Origin: Longimicrobiales bacterium
GTDB lineage: Bacteria; Gemmatimonadota; Gemmatimonadetes; Longimicrobiales; Gaopeijiaceae
DNA: 64,000 nt
Reading direction: 5' to 3'
Assembly: GCA_951813395.1 (NCBI GenBank)
Contig: OX638356.1
Span: forward strand, 3,794,501 to 3,858,500
Positions 27,319 through 36,416 of this stretch are shown piece after piece; the first letter of the stretch is position 1, and every line of letters begins with the position of its first letter. The notes under the pieces were generated by a model. It was not told where the DNA came from. It did no database searches and saw only the letters and a program-made list of their open reading frames with translations. The translations under genes were made by a program, and so were the position numbers.

Positions 27319-28593
27319 TCAACGCGATCGTCCCGTCGGCAACCACCTCAGACCGGGGTGCAGAGCCAGCAGGGCCGCGATCCCCGCCACCGGCATCGAC
27401 ATCAGCGCCGCGGCGTGCGGGCCCGTCACGTCCGCGACCGCCCCCGTACCCATCACGCCGATCGAGCCGACCGTCCAGGCCAGCCCCATCACGATGCCGG
27501 AACTCGCGCCGGGCGCACGCGGAAGCATCTCCTGCGCCATGACCACGATGGGCGGCAGGGTCGCCATTCCCAGAAACCCCGCCGCCCCGATCGCGACGAA
27601 GCCGAGGCCGCTCCAGGGCCCCAGCCAGACCGCCGCCAGGTGGGCCGGGAGCGCGAATGTGCAAAGAAGAAACAGGAGACGCGGACGGTCCATCCGGTCG
27701 GCGAGAAGCCCGCCCGCCAGCGTGCCGAAGGCCTGCGAGCCCAGGTAGACCGACAACGCTGCCGCGCCCAGGGCCTCGGACCCGCCCATCTCGGCGACGA
27801 TGATCGGTTCCATGGTCAGAAACGCCCGCTGCACGAAGGTCATCACCGCGCTCACGCCGAAGATGATCCCCAGGGGGCCGACAAGTTTGCGGACGATGTA
27901 GGAGGGCGGCGGTGCCGGCGACGCGTTTTGCACTTCGCGCCGTCCACTGGGGAGGCCCAGGAAGAAGAGCGGAGCGAGCAGGAGTGCCGGAATCATCGCG
28001 ACCCACAGCCGCTCCATCCCGCCCCAGGCGACCAGTCCCACCGCTACCAGCGGCCCCGCCGAGTAGCCGATGGCTCCGCCGAACGAAAAGATCGAATAGC
28101 GGCCGCCGCCACCCTTCCCCGCGGTCAGCCGGACCGCGTAGGACGCGCCGGGCGGGTGGAAGGCCGCGCCTCCGAGTCCCCCCACAACGAGGAGCAACAT
28201 CAGGACCCAGTAGGACGACGCGAACCCCATGAGGGACACGAAAACCCCGCTCACGACCACGCCACCCACGGCCAGCGCCCGGCGGCCGAAGCGGTCGGCC
28301 ACGTACCCGAAGAACGGCTGCGGGAGCGCCGTCGCGATGGCAAACGCCACCCCCAGTGAAGCCGCAGCCGCGATGGAAATCCCCATTCCGTCCATGATGC
28401 GCGGCAACAGGGGATGCACGAACGCGGCGTAGGCATCGTTGATCCCGTGCGCCAGCGCAATGATGACGGTGATCCGGAGGGTGGAAACGCCCGCGGACCG
28501 GGCGTTCGGGTCCAGCGCGCCCGCCGCGAGGGCGGTATCAGGAGTCTTCAGGGCCGGGAACGTCTCTTCGAGGGTTCGCGCTTCCAGGGTCAC
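27319..28593 (-). CDS. MFS transporter, fosmidomycin-resistance (Fsr)-like
   Basis: 424 residues from GTG 28593 (the frame is open upstream to 28683, but that extension is not membrane-like). About twelve hydrophobic segments are visible. The first helix reads LAHGINDAYAAFVHPLLPRI and the loop 2-3 motif is GYVADRFGRRALAVGG; both resemble the Fsr group of the major facilitator superfamily, which contains drug exporters and sugar-related transporters. Substrate unknown. It is separated from the GH109-like gene by 64 bases and is divergent from the LVIVD gene at 28799. Confidence 0.88.
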   Translation of the reverse strand: MTLEARTLEETFPALKTPDTALAAGALDPNARSAGVSTLRITVIIALAHGINDAYAAFVHPLLPRIMDGMGISIAAAASLGVAFAIATALPQPFFGYVADRFGRRALAVGGVVVSGVFVSLMGFASSYWVLMLLLVVGGLGGAAFHPPGASYAVRLTAGKGGGGRYSIFSFGGAIGYSAGPLVAVGLVAWGGMERLWVAMIPALLLAPLFFLGLPSGRREVQNASPAPPPSYIVRKLVGPLGIIFGVSAVMTFVQRAFLTMEPIIVAEMGGSEALGAAALSVYLGSQAFGTLAGGLLADRMDRPRLLFLLCTFALPAHLAAVWLGPWSGLGFVAIGAAGFLGMATLPPIVVMAQEMLPRAPGASSGIVMGLAWTVGSIGVMGTGAVADVTGPHAAALMSMPVAGIAALLALHPGLRWLPTGRSR

Positions 28594-28798
28594 GGACCGC
28601 GCAGTGTCAGCTTTCTCAAAGCGGCCCGTTCGGTCAAGTCCCCGGGATCCGGCGCAGCCCCGGCAACTGGAAACCCCCGGCACTCGTGCCTAGTATGGTT
28701 GTCCGAGGCGACGCCGGGCGTCGCGAAGCGATTCCAACGCACCGGCTTGTCCGTTGGTCTTTAGGAGTAAGTCGAATCACCACATCCAGGGCATGGCA

Positions 28799-30850
28799 AT
28801 GACACCGACCGCAGTCCCGACCCGCATCTCTCGCACTCCCGCGCAAATTGGCGCGCTTCTCACGCTCACCGGCCTGCTCGCGACCCTGCCCGGGTGCGCC
28901 TCGCAGCCGGGCGGCGCTCCCGGCATGGCCACCGAAATGGCCCCGGCGGCCCCGGCCACCTTCGCCAATCCCGCCGGCCTCCACGTCAACCCGCCCACCC
29001 CCGACCCCCGCGTCGGCCTGGCGCCCGGGCTCTTTGACGCCGGCGAGGCGATCTGGAACCTCCGCCTCGTATCGACAACACCTCCCCAGGAGGACTTCGT
29101 CGGCACGTCCAACTCCGACCTGGCCTTCACGGGCAACTATGCCATCCAGGGCAACTACGACGGCATCCAGGTCTGGGACATCTCCGATCCGGCGAACCCC
29201 GTGTCGGTCGTCACCTACGTCTGCCCCGCGTCCCAAAGTGACGTTTCGGTCTACGACAACCTGCTGTTCGTCTCCGGCGAGGGCTTCGGCGGACGGCTGG
29301 ACTGCGGCGATCAGGGCGTCGAGGAAGCCGTGAGCCACCACCGGCTGCGCGGCATCCGCATCTTCGACATCTCGGACATCGCGAACCCGGAGTACGTCGC
29401 CAACGTGCAGACGTGCCGGGGATCGCACACGCACACGGTGCTCAAGCACCCGGCGGATGACGACAATGTCTACATCTATGTGTCCGGATCCGCTCCGGTG
29501 CGCCCGGCCGACGAACTGGCAGGCTGCTCCGGCGGAATGCCGGATGAGGATCCGAACACCGCTCTCTTCAGGATCGAAGTCATCCGGGTCCCCCTGGACA
29601 ACCCGCAGGCGGCAGCGGTCGTGAGTTCGCCGCGGATCTTCCAGGACCTGGTGGCGCCGCCCACGCACGGACTGTCTCCGGCGGATCTGGAGGAACTCGA
29701 AGCGGCCCGCGCGAGAGGTGCATTCGTGATCGAGTTCGGAGGCCAGGCGCAGGTGCTGCCCGAACAGTTTGTGCGTCCGATGCTCGACAGCATTGTGGCC
29801 GAGCGCGGGGGCGAGGGGCCTCCCACGGCGGCCGACAGCACCGCGCTACGCGACTACATCAACCAGATGATCGCCCAGATGGCGGGGCAGGCGCCCGGCG
29901 ATGACGACGGCCCGGGTCCCGGTCCCACCCAGTGCCACGACATCACGGTCTACCCGGCGATCGGGTTGGCCGGCGGCGCCTGCGGCGGTTACGGGCTCCT
30001 GCTGGACATATCCGATCCCGCCGATCCGTACAGGCTCGCCGCGGTGGCCGACTCCAACTTCGCGTACTGGCACTCGGCAACCTTCAACAACGACGGCACC
30101 ACGATCATGTTCACCGACGAATGGGGCGGTGGCGGCGGACCGAAGTGCCGCGCCACGGACCCGATGGAGTGGGGCGCCAACGCCATCTACACGATCGAAG
30201 ACGGCGAAATGGTCTTCCAGAGCTACTACAAGTTGTCAGCCGCGCAGACCTCGCTGGAGAACTGCGTCGCCCACAACGGGTCGCTCATACCGATCCCGGG
30301 ACGCGACATCATGATCCAGGGCTGGTATCAGGGCGGGATCTCGCTGATCGACTGGACCGACCCCGAAAGCCCCGTCGAGATCGCGTTCCACGACCGTGGC
30401 CCGGTCAATGCCGAACGCATGCAGAGTGGCGGCAGCTGGTCCGTCTACTGGTACAACGGCGTCATCGTCAATTCCGAGATCGCGCGCGGGCTGGACATCT
30501 TCGAGCTCGTGCCCAGCGACATTCTCACACAGAACGAGATCGACGCCGCCAACTCGGTGGTGCTGAGGCAGCTCAACTCGCAGGGCCAGCCGATCTTCGA
30601 GTGGCCGGCGACATTCTCGCTGGCGAAGGCCTACCTCGACCAACTGGAGCGCTGGCACGGGATGACGGCGTCGCAGGTCGCGGCCGCGCGCAGCGCGCTG
30701 GCGTCGGCCGAGGCCGCTTCCGGGTCCGCGCGGGCCGACGCCCTGAGTGGGCTGGCCGCGACACTCCGGGGGCAGGCGTCCGGAGCAGCGGACTCCGAGA
30801 AGGTGGAGATGCTGATCGACGCGGTTCAGCGCCTCGCGGACGTGGGGTAG
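28799..30850 (+). CDS. LVIVD-repeat lipoprotein, copy 1
   Basis: 683 residues from ATG 28799, favoured over ATG 28793 because AGGG lies 7 bases upstream. A lipoprotein signal ends at ATLPGC. The body has LVIVD-type blades (GIQVWDISDPANPVSVVTYV, GIRIFDISDIANPEYVANVQ, GYGLLLDISDPADPYRLAAV, GGISLIDWTDPESPVEIAFH, GLDIFELVP), predicted to form a beta-propeller outside the cytosol. Conserved His and Cys residues occur in CRGSHTHTVLKH and PGPTQCHDITVYP. A linker with a low-complexity insert separates the two propeller halves. It is the first gene of a three-gene cassette with a DUF305 gene and a close paralogue. The function of this architecture is unknown. Confidence 0.9.
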   Translation: MTPTAVPTRISRTPAQIGALLTLTGLLATLPGCASQPGGAPGMATEMAPAAPATFANPAGLHVNPPTPDPRVGLAPGLFDAGEAIWNLRLVSTTPPQEDFVGTSNSDLAFTGNYAIQGNYDGIQVWDISDPANPVSVVTYVCPASQSDVSVYDNLLFVSGEGFGGRLDCGDQGVEEAVSHHRLRGIRIFDISDIANPEYVANVQTCRGSHTHTVLKHPADDDNVYIYVSGSAPVRPADELAGCSGGMPDEDPNTALFRIEVIRVPLDNPQAAAVVSSPRIFQDLVAPPTHGLSPADLEELEAARARGAFVIEFGGQAQVLPEQFVRPMLDSIVAERGGEGPPTAADSTALRDYINQMIAQMAGQAPGDDDGPGPGPTQCHDITVYPAIGLAGGACGGYGLLLDISDPADPYRLAAVADSNFAYWHSATFNNDGTTIMFTDEWGGGGGPKCRATDPMEWGANAIYTIEDGEMVFQSYYKLSAAQTSLENCVAHNGSLIPIPGRDIMIQGWYQGGISLIDWTDPESPVEIAFHDRGPVNAERMQSGGSWSVYWYNGVIVNSEIARGLDIFELVPSDILTQNEIDAANSVVLRQLNSQGQPIFEWPATFSLAKAYLDQLERWHGMTASQVAAARSALASAEAASGSARADALSGLAATLRGQASGAADSEKVEMLIDAVQRLADVG

Positions 30851-30860
30851 GGAGGTAGCG

Positions 30861-31649
30861 ATGACGAGTCGGCACGCCATGATCGATAGCCACAGCGGCC
30901 GCCCCGCTCAGCCGGCGATCGTCGCCCTCCTGGCGTGGGTCATTGCCGGGTGCGCGGGCGCCGCGGGCACCGCGCCCGGGTCCCCGGCACCCGCCAGCCA
31001 GCAGCCGTCGATGCCCGCCGCGGCCGATGCCCGCACGGCTGACCAACCCCCGGCCCCCACCCGTCCCGACGCGGAGAGGATCGCCGAGCTCGAGGCCATC
31101 TACGAGCAACGCTTTCAGAGCACTCTCACGGGTCACCACGAGGCCGACGTGCACTTCATGACCGGCATGATCGGCCACCATGCCCAGGCGCTCGTGATGT
31201 CTGGGTTCGCACCGGAAAACGGCGCCAGCGAGACCATTCAGGTCCTCTGCGCGAGGATCATCAACGCGCAGCAGGACGAGATCGACGTCATGCAGGCGTG
31301 GCTCCGGGACCGGGGCCTCGAGGTCCCGGAAGTGCACATCGCTGACGGCAGGCTCATGATCCACGGCCCCGAGCACGCGATGCACATGCCCGGGATGCTC
31401 AGCCCCGACCAGCTGGAGGAGCTGCGCCACGCGCGCGGGCCGGATTTCGACCGGCTCTTCCTGAGGTACATGATCCAGCACCACAAGGGTGCGGTGACGA
31501 TGGTGGACGAACTTTTCGCCACCGACGGCGCCGCCCTGGGCGACTTTGTCTTCAAGCTCGCCTCCGATATTCAGGCCGACCAGACTTCCGAGATCAAGCG
31601 CATGGAACTGATGCTCCAGGCGATGACCTCCGGTGGATCGGGCGGCTGA
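30861..31649 (+). CDS. DUF305 lipoprotein, probable metal (copper)-binding
   Basis: 262 residues from ATG 30861 with GGAGG 5 bases upstream. A lipoprotein signal ends WVIAGC, followed by a Pro/Ala-rich linker to about residue 70. The DUF305 helical domain has the paired His/Met motifs HFMTGMIGHHAQALVMSGF and FLRYMIQHHKGAVTMVDE, plus a His/Met-rich HGPEHAMHMPGM segment. In cyanobacterial CopM, a DUF305 protein, such residues bind copper in a four-helix bundle, so a periplasmic copper-binding or copper-handling role is the best inference. It is sandwiched between two LVIVD paralogues, starting 10 bases after the first. Confidence 0.9.
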   Translation: MTSRHAMIDSHSGRPAQPAIVALLAWVIAGCAGAAGTAPGSPAPASQQPSMPAAADARTADQPPAPTRPDAERIAELEAIYEQRFQSTLTGHHEADVHFMTGMIGHHAQALVMSGFAPENGASETIQVLCARIINAQQDEIDVMQAWLRDRGLEVPEVHIADGRLMIHGPEHAMHMPGMLSPDQLEELRHARGPDFDRLFLRYMIQHHKGAVTMVDELFATDGAALGDFVFKLASDIQADQTSEIKRMELMLQAMTSGGSGG

Positions 31650-31693
31650 AACAGCGTATTCCAGGGCAGTACCCCCATTTCAGGACGAGTGAC

Positions 31694-33766
31694 ATGACAC
31701 TGATCGCCCGCGCGGACGACCGTTCGCAGACCCCCGTGCGCCATCCGGTGCTCCTTCCCTTTGTGGCTCTGACAGTCGTCCTCGCGGCGTGCGCCACGCC
31801 GCCGATGGCGGAGGCACCCGCGCCTGCCGCCCCCACCGAGGCGCCGATGGCCGAAGCCGAAGCCCCACCCGCCACCTTCGAGCACCCTGCGGGCCTCCGG
31901 GTCAACACGCCCAGTCCGGATCCACGCGTGGGCCTGGCGCCCGGACTGTTCGACGCGGAAGAAGCCATCTGGAATCTGCGGATGGTGTCGACCACGCCTC
32001 CGGAAGCGCCATTCGTGGGCCGGACCAACTCCGACCTCGCCTTTACCGGCAACTACGCCATCCAGGGCAACTACGACGGCGTCCAGGTCTGGGATATCTC
32101 CGACCCGCGCAACCCGACGTCGGTGGTGACCTACGTCTGCCCGGCGTCCCAGAGCGATGTGTCCGTCTACGAGAACCTGCTGTTCGTATCCGGCGAGGGG
32201 CTCGGCGGGCGGCTCGATTGCGGCGGCGAGGGCGTCCAGGAGGCGGTCAGCCACGACCGCCTGCGCGGCATACGCATCTTCGACATTTCCGACATCAGGA
32301 ACCCGGTGTACGTCGCGAACGTGCAGACCTGCCGGGGCTCTCACACGCACACCGTGCTCAAGCACCCCGGCGACGACGACAACGTCTACATCTACGTGTC
32401 CGGTTCGTCGTCGGTTCGCCCGCCCGAGGAGCTCGCCGGATGCTCGGGTCTCTCGCCCGATGAGGACCCCAATTCAGCCCTCTTCCGGATCGAAGCCATC
32501 CGCGTCCCCCTCGACGACCCGCAGTCCGCCGCGATCGTCAGTTCGCCCCGGATCTTCCACGATCTGATTGCACCGCCCACCCACGGGCTGTCGCCCGCGG
32601 ACATCGAGGAGATCGAGGCCGCCCGCGAGCGCGGCGCCATCATCGGCTACCGCCGCGGACAGCCCAGAGTCATGCGGGAGCGGGCCGCCACGGCCATGCT
32701 GGACAGCGTCGTCGCCGCGCGCGGGGGATCCGGAGAGCCCACCGCCGCCGACCGCGCCGCACTGCAGGCAGCGCTCGACGAACAGGGCCGGATCCAGGCC
32801 GAGCGGGCCGCGCAACAGCCCGACGAGCCCCGCCCCGGCCCCACCCAGTGCCACGACATCACCGTCTATCCCGCCATCGGCCTCGCCGGCGGCGCCTGTG
32901 GAGGCTACGGCCTGCTGCTGGACATCTCCGATCCCGCCAACCCGACCCGCCTCGCGGCGGTCGCCGACTCGAACTTCTCCTACTGGCACTCGGCCACGTT
33001 CAACAACGACGGCACCACGATCATGTTCACCGACGAGTGGGGTGGTGGTGGCGCGCCCAAGTGCCGCGCGTCCGACCCGATGGAGTGGGGGGCCAACGCG
33101 ATCTTCACCATCGAAGACGGCGAAATGGTCTTCAAGAGCTACTACAAGATGCCGGCGCCCCAGACCTCGCTCGAGAACTGCGTGGCCCACAACGGCTCGT
33201 TGATCCCGATCCCGGGCCGCGACATCATGATCCAGGGCTGGTACCAGGGCGGAATCTCCCTCATCGACTGGACCGACCCCGCGAATCCCGTCGAGATCGG
33301 CTTCCACGACCGCGGTCCGTCCGACGGCACCCGCCAGGGGTCCGGCGGCAGCTGGTCGGTCTACTGGTACAACGGCGTGATCGTCAACTCGGAAATCTCA
33401 CGCGGTCTGGACATCTTCGAGCTCGTGCCGAACGAGTCGCTCACGCAGAACGAGATCGACGCCGCAAACTCGGTCGTGCTGACCCAGCTGAATTCGCAGG
33501 GGCAGCCGATCTTCGAGTGGCCGGCCACGTTCGCGCTGGCACGCGCCTACCTGGATCAGCTGGAGCGCTGGCACGGGATGACGGCCGGCCGGATCGCGTC
33601 GGCGCGTGACGCATTGGCACGGGCTGAGGGCATGTCAGGCCGCGGGCGCACCGACGCTCTCCGGACACTGGCGGCAGAACTCGGTGCACAGGCGGACGGA
33701 GCTGCGGATCCGGACAGGACGGCCAGGCTGGTTGACGCCGTTCAGCGCCTGGCGGCCGGGGGTTAG
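31694..33766 (+). CDS. LVIVD-repeat lipoprotein, copy 2
   Basis: 690 residues from ATG 31694 with AGGA 8 bases upstream. A lipoprotein signal ends VVLAAC. It is collinear with copy 1 over its length, with long nearly identical stretches (RGIRIFDISDI, VQTCRGSHTHTVLKHP, PGPTQCHDITVYPAIGLAGG, MEWGANAI, QNEIDAANSVVL). The main differences are the N-terminal linker and the insert between the propeller halves (about residues 310-380). This indicates tandem duplication around the DUF305 gene followed by divergence. Predicted extracytoplasmic beta-propeller of unknown function. Confidence 0.9.
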   Translation: MTLIARADDRSQTPVRHPVLLPFVALTVVLAACATPPMAEAPAPAAPTEAPMAEAEAPPATFEHPAGLRVNTPSPDPRVGLAPGLFDAEEAIWNLRMVSTTPPEAPFVGRTNSDLAFTGNYAIQGNYDGVQVWDISDPRNPTSVVTYVCPASQSDVSVYENLLFVSGEGLGGRLDCGGEGVQEAVSHDRLRGIRIFDISDIRNPVYVANVQTCRGSHTHTVLKHPGDDDNVYIYVSGSSSVRPPEELAGCSGLSPDEDPNSALFRIEAIRVPLDDPQSAAIVSSPRIFHDLIAPPTHGLSPADIEEIEAARERGAIIGYRRGQPRVMRERAATAMLDSVVAARGGSGEPTAADRAALQAALDEQGRIQAERAAQQPDEPRPGPTQCHDITVYPAIGLAGGACGGYGLLLDISDPANPTRLAAVADSNFSYWHSATFNNDGTTIMFTDEWGGGGAPKCRASDPMEWGANAIFTIEDGEMVFKSYYKMPAPQTSLENCVAHNGSLIPIPGRDIMIQGWYQGGISLIDWTDPANPVEIGFHDRGPSDGTRQGSGGSWSVYWYNGVIVNSEISRGLDIFELVPNESLTQNEIDAANSVVLTQLNSQGQPIFEWPATFALARAYLDQLERWHGMTAGRIASARDALARAEGMSGRGRTDALRTLAAELGAQADGAADPDRTARLVDAVQRLAAGG

Positions 33767-33800
33767 CGCCAGCTCCCCGCTTGGCAGGGGCGCGGCCGCG

Positions 33801-34541
33801 TCAACGAATGCCGATCGAGACGCCAACCCGGTAGGTCACGAGGTTCGCGTCGCTGACGACGGGATTGGCCCTCCAGCCACCGCGGGGGAGCGCGCGCAGG
33901 TTCTGCGCGCCGTCGGTCAGGTACTCGGTCAAGCCGTTGTGCTGATAGTGGGCCGCGAGGTCCAGCGAGACCGGATTCTCCCCCTCGCGCAGCGACACGG
34001 CGAGCCCGCCGCCCGCGGCAAGGGCCAGGTTGAAGTCGTCGAAGTTGGTCGTGGACGCGAACGGCTCATCGTACTCGGTGCCGCTGACGCTGGTCTCGGT
34101 GACGAAGTACGAGAACCCCGCCGTGCCGAAGAAGTACGGCCGGAGCGGACCGCTGCCCAGATAGACCTGCGGGCCCACGCCCAGTGCCAAGATCGAGTTG
34201 GTTGTCGCTACGTCGACATCCACGAAGGGAACCGTGGGGCTCAGTGAGGTCCTGTAGGACTCGTGTCCGTACACTACGAACGACCCGTCCGCGCGGATGG
34301 CCGCATAACCACGCTCGTCCAGAAACAGCAGCCCGCCGATTGCGCCGCCGCCACCCAGGTTCACATGGTCGCCAAACTCCCCCACCGGCACCGCCAGCCC
34401 GGCGTGAAAGTGGACCTCGCCCCTGAGCGGCTCCGGGCCGCTTGCAAACCGGCCGTCGTTCCACTGGCCCGACGCGCCCCGCGGCAACAGGATCACGGCC
34501 AGCGCAACCGCCCCCGCCATTGCAATCGTTTTCGGTCTCAT
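33801..34541 (-). CDS. Small outer-membrane beta-barrel protein
   Basis: 246 residues from ATG 34541, chosen over GTG 34550 because GGAGG lies 9 bases upstream of the ATG. A signal peptide (MRPKTIAMAGAVALAVILL, cleaved near GASGQ) precedes alternating beta strands: GEVHFHAGLAVPVGEFG, LALGVGPQVYLGSG, RPYFFGTAGFSYFV, FNLALAAGGGLAVSL, and the last strand TYRVGVSIGIR. This fits an eight- or ten-stranded OmpA/OmpW-like barrel. No specific ligand can be assigned. It ends 34 bases from the convergent LVIVD copy 2 and begins just downstream of the deacylase gene. Confidence 0.75.
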   Translation of the reverse strand: MRPKTIAMAGAVALAVILLPRGASGQWNDGRFASGPEPLRGEVHFHAGLAVPVGEFGDHVNLGGGGAIGGLLFLDERGYAAIRADGSFVVYGHESYRTSLSPTVPFVDVDVATTNSILALGVGPQVYLGSGPLRPYFFGTAGFSYFVTETSVSGTEYDEPFASTTNFDDFNLALAAGGGLAVSLREGENPVSLDLAAHYQHNGLTEYLTDGAQNLRALPRGGWRANPVVSDANLVTYRVGVSIGIR

Positions 34542-34556
34542 CGTCGCCACCTCCGG

Positions 34557-36293
34557 CTATTCGCTCACGCCCCGGCTCCGCGCATCCCTCTCGCGCCGGT
34601 CGAGCACTTCTCCCGGCAGGGCACCCGTGGGCTCACCCCCGTCGACCGTGAACTTTCCATTCACGAGCACAAACTCGATACCCGTCGGGTAGAGGTCCGG
34701 TTCCATGATGGTCGCGGGCGAGCCGATGGCATCGTAATCGAAGACCACGATGTCCGCCTTGTAGCCTTCCCGCAGGTACCCCCGGTCCCTGAGCCCGATG
34801 ATCTGCGCGGCCAGCCCCGTCGACGACCGGATGGCGAAGGGCAGTGTGATCACGCCGCGTTCCTTCACGTAGTGCGCGATCTTGCGCGGGAAAGCGCCGT
34901 ATGACCTTGGATGCTGCCCCGGCCGCGTCTCGAGCGACACGAAGCCGTCGGTCGATGTCGCGGTGTACTCCTGGCGCATGTAGTTCTCGACGTCGAAGCG
35001 GTGGCCTGCCACGGGCCGAAAGCGCACGCCGGCTGGCGCGAGCGCCGTCGACTCGAGAGCGAAGTGAACGAGTTGTTCGAAGGGCGACCGCCCCGCCTCG
35101 GCGGCGATCTCGGCGAGGTGCCGGCCCACCGTCCGGGGAAAGTCGGGGGCGGAGACGACGATGTGCCTGTCCGCGCCGCCCTGCAGGCGCAGAATGTACT
35201 CGGTGTCGCGTCGCAGTTCCTCCGCGGCGACCGGATCGGCCAGGTTGGCGCGCAGGTTGCCCTTCGGGTCGCTCATCAGCGCCGGGTCGCGCCAGAGCGG
35301 CGAATCGAGACCGCCGGAGCGATCCGTTCCCGGCGGTGCGTAGCCCCAGTCGGGGATGACGTCGACGGGCCCGCCGCCGAAGGTCTCGTAGGGGTACTGG
35401 TCGAGGTATACGTCCACCCCGTCGCGCCGCGCGGCCTCGATCATGAGGATGTCGGTCTGCGAGTGGCCCCAGGTGTCGGTGCCCTTGGCCTTGATGTGGG
35501 TGCCGACCACCCGGATCCCCGCCGCACGGCCGATCTCGATCGTCTCGCGCATGCCCTCGGTGCCGGTCAGCGGCTGGCCGTCCACGATCGACGGGATCTG
35601 CCAGAGCGGGAGCGGGGACTGGCTGCGCTGATGCGAGTAGTAGAAGCCGTCGTAGGGCGCAACCTCCTTCGCCAGCGCGATCAGTTCCCCGGTGGTGCTG
35701 AAACGCCCGGGCCGGTACTCCGGGCCCGCGCCGAGTCCCCAGGCGCCGTCCTCCATCCCGGCCCGCACCAGTTCCGCCATCCGCTCGATCTCGCCAGCCG
35801 TCGCGGGGCGTTCGTAGTCGTCGCCCATGACCATGCCGCGCACGGTGCCGTGTCCGACCATCGGCACCACGTTCGTGGCGACCCCGGGTTCACGGTACGC
35901 GTCCATCTCGGCGGCGATCGGCCACTCGGGATTGCGCCCGTCCGGCCCGAAGACCGAGGTCGTGATGCCCTGCATGACCAGGTTGTGCGCCCGCCTCCCC
36001 TCGATGTTGTCGGAAGCGAAAAGACGGTCCGCGTGCGAGTGCATGTCGATGAAACCGGGCACGACGTACTTGCCGGCGGCATCGATGACGCGAGCGGCGG
36101 TGGCGTCCGGGAGCCGGCCGATGGCAACGATCTCGCCGCCGTTGATGCCGACATCGGCGTTGAACGCAGCGCTGCCCGAGCCGTCCAGGACCATGCCACC
36201 CCGGATGAGGAGGTCGAACTGCTGGGTGGAGGCGGGCTCGGGGAGGGCGAGGGCGGCGAGCAGGATGAGGACTGGTGCGACTCGGTGTGACAT
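34557..36293 (-). CDS. Secreted N-acyl-D-amino-acid deacylase (D-aminoacylase family)
   Basis: 578 residues from ATG 36293, which opens a signal peptide (MSHRVAPVLILLAALALPE, cleaved near ASTQ); the frame is open 45 bases upstream. It is a metal-dependent amidohydrolase: FDLLIRGGMVLDGSGSAAF, VPGFIDMHSHADRLF (the HxH ligands), ITTSVFGPDGRNPEWP, GTHIKAKGTDTWGHSQ and the C-terminal GYKADIVVFDYDAI. These match D-aminoacylases, which hydrolyse N-acyl-D-amino acids; an extracytoplasmic version would scavenge D-amino acid derivatives from peptidoglycan or lipopeptides. The exact substrate is inference. It is 15 bases upstream of the barrel gene on the same strand. Confidence 0.92.
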   Translation of the reverse strand: MSHRVAPVLILLAALALPEPASTQQFDLLIRGGMVLDGSGSAAFNADVGINGGEIVAIGRLPDATAARVIDAAGKYVVPGFIDMHSHADRLFASDNIEGRRAHNLVMQGITTSVFGPDGRNPEWPIAAEMDAYREPGVATNVVPMVGHGTVRGMVMGDDYERPATAGEIERMAELVRAGMEDGAWGLGAGPEYRPGRFSTTGELIALAKEVAPYDGFYYSHQRSQSPLPLWQIPSIVDGQPLTGTEGMRETIEIGRAAGIRVVGTHIKAKGTDTWGHSQTDILMIEAARRDGVDVYLDQYPYETFGGGPVDVIPDWGYAPPGTDRSGGLDSPLWRDPALMSDPKGNLRANLADPVAAEELRRDTEYILRLQGGADRHIVVSAPDFPRTVGRHLAEIAAEAGRSPFEQLVHFALESTALAPAGVRFRPVAGHRFDVENYMRQEYTATSTDGFVSLETRPGQHPRSYGAFPRKIAHYVKERGVITLPFAIRSSTGLAAQIIGLRDRGYLREGYKADIVVFDYDAIGSPATIMEPDLYPTGIEFVLVNGKFTVDGGEPTGALPGEVLDRRERDARSRGVSE

Positions 36294-36395
36294 GGTTCGT
36301 GACCGGTGAAGGATGGCTGGAGGCAGTGCGGGCCTCATGGGACGCAGCCTACCATAGCACCGGTGCGGGATAGCGCGCGATCATCTCGTCCGGCT

Positions 36396-36410
36396 GCGCG
36401 GGCTCCGCGC
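36396..36410 (-). terminator. Hairpin downstream of queG
   Basis: GCGCGG, a GCT loop and CCGCGC form a perfect 6-base stem with a 3-base loop, a few bases past the queG stop at 36417. No T-run follows, so it may only slow or partly terminate transcription. Confidence 0.4.
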
Positions 36411-36416
36411 GTAGCG

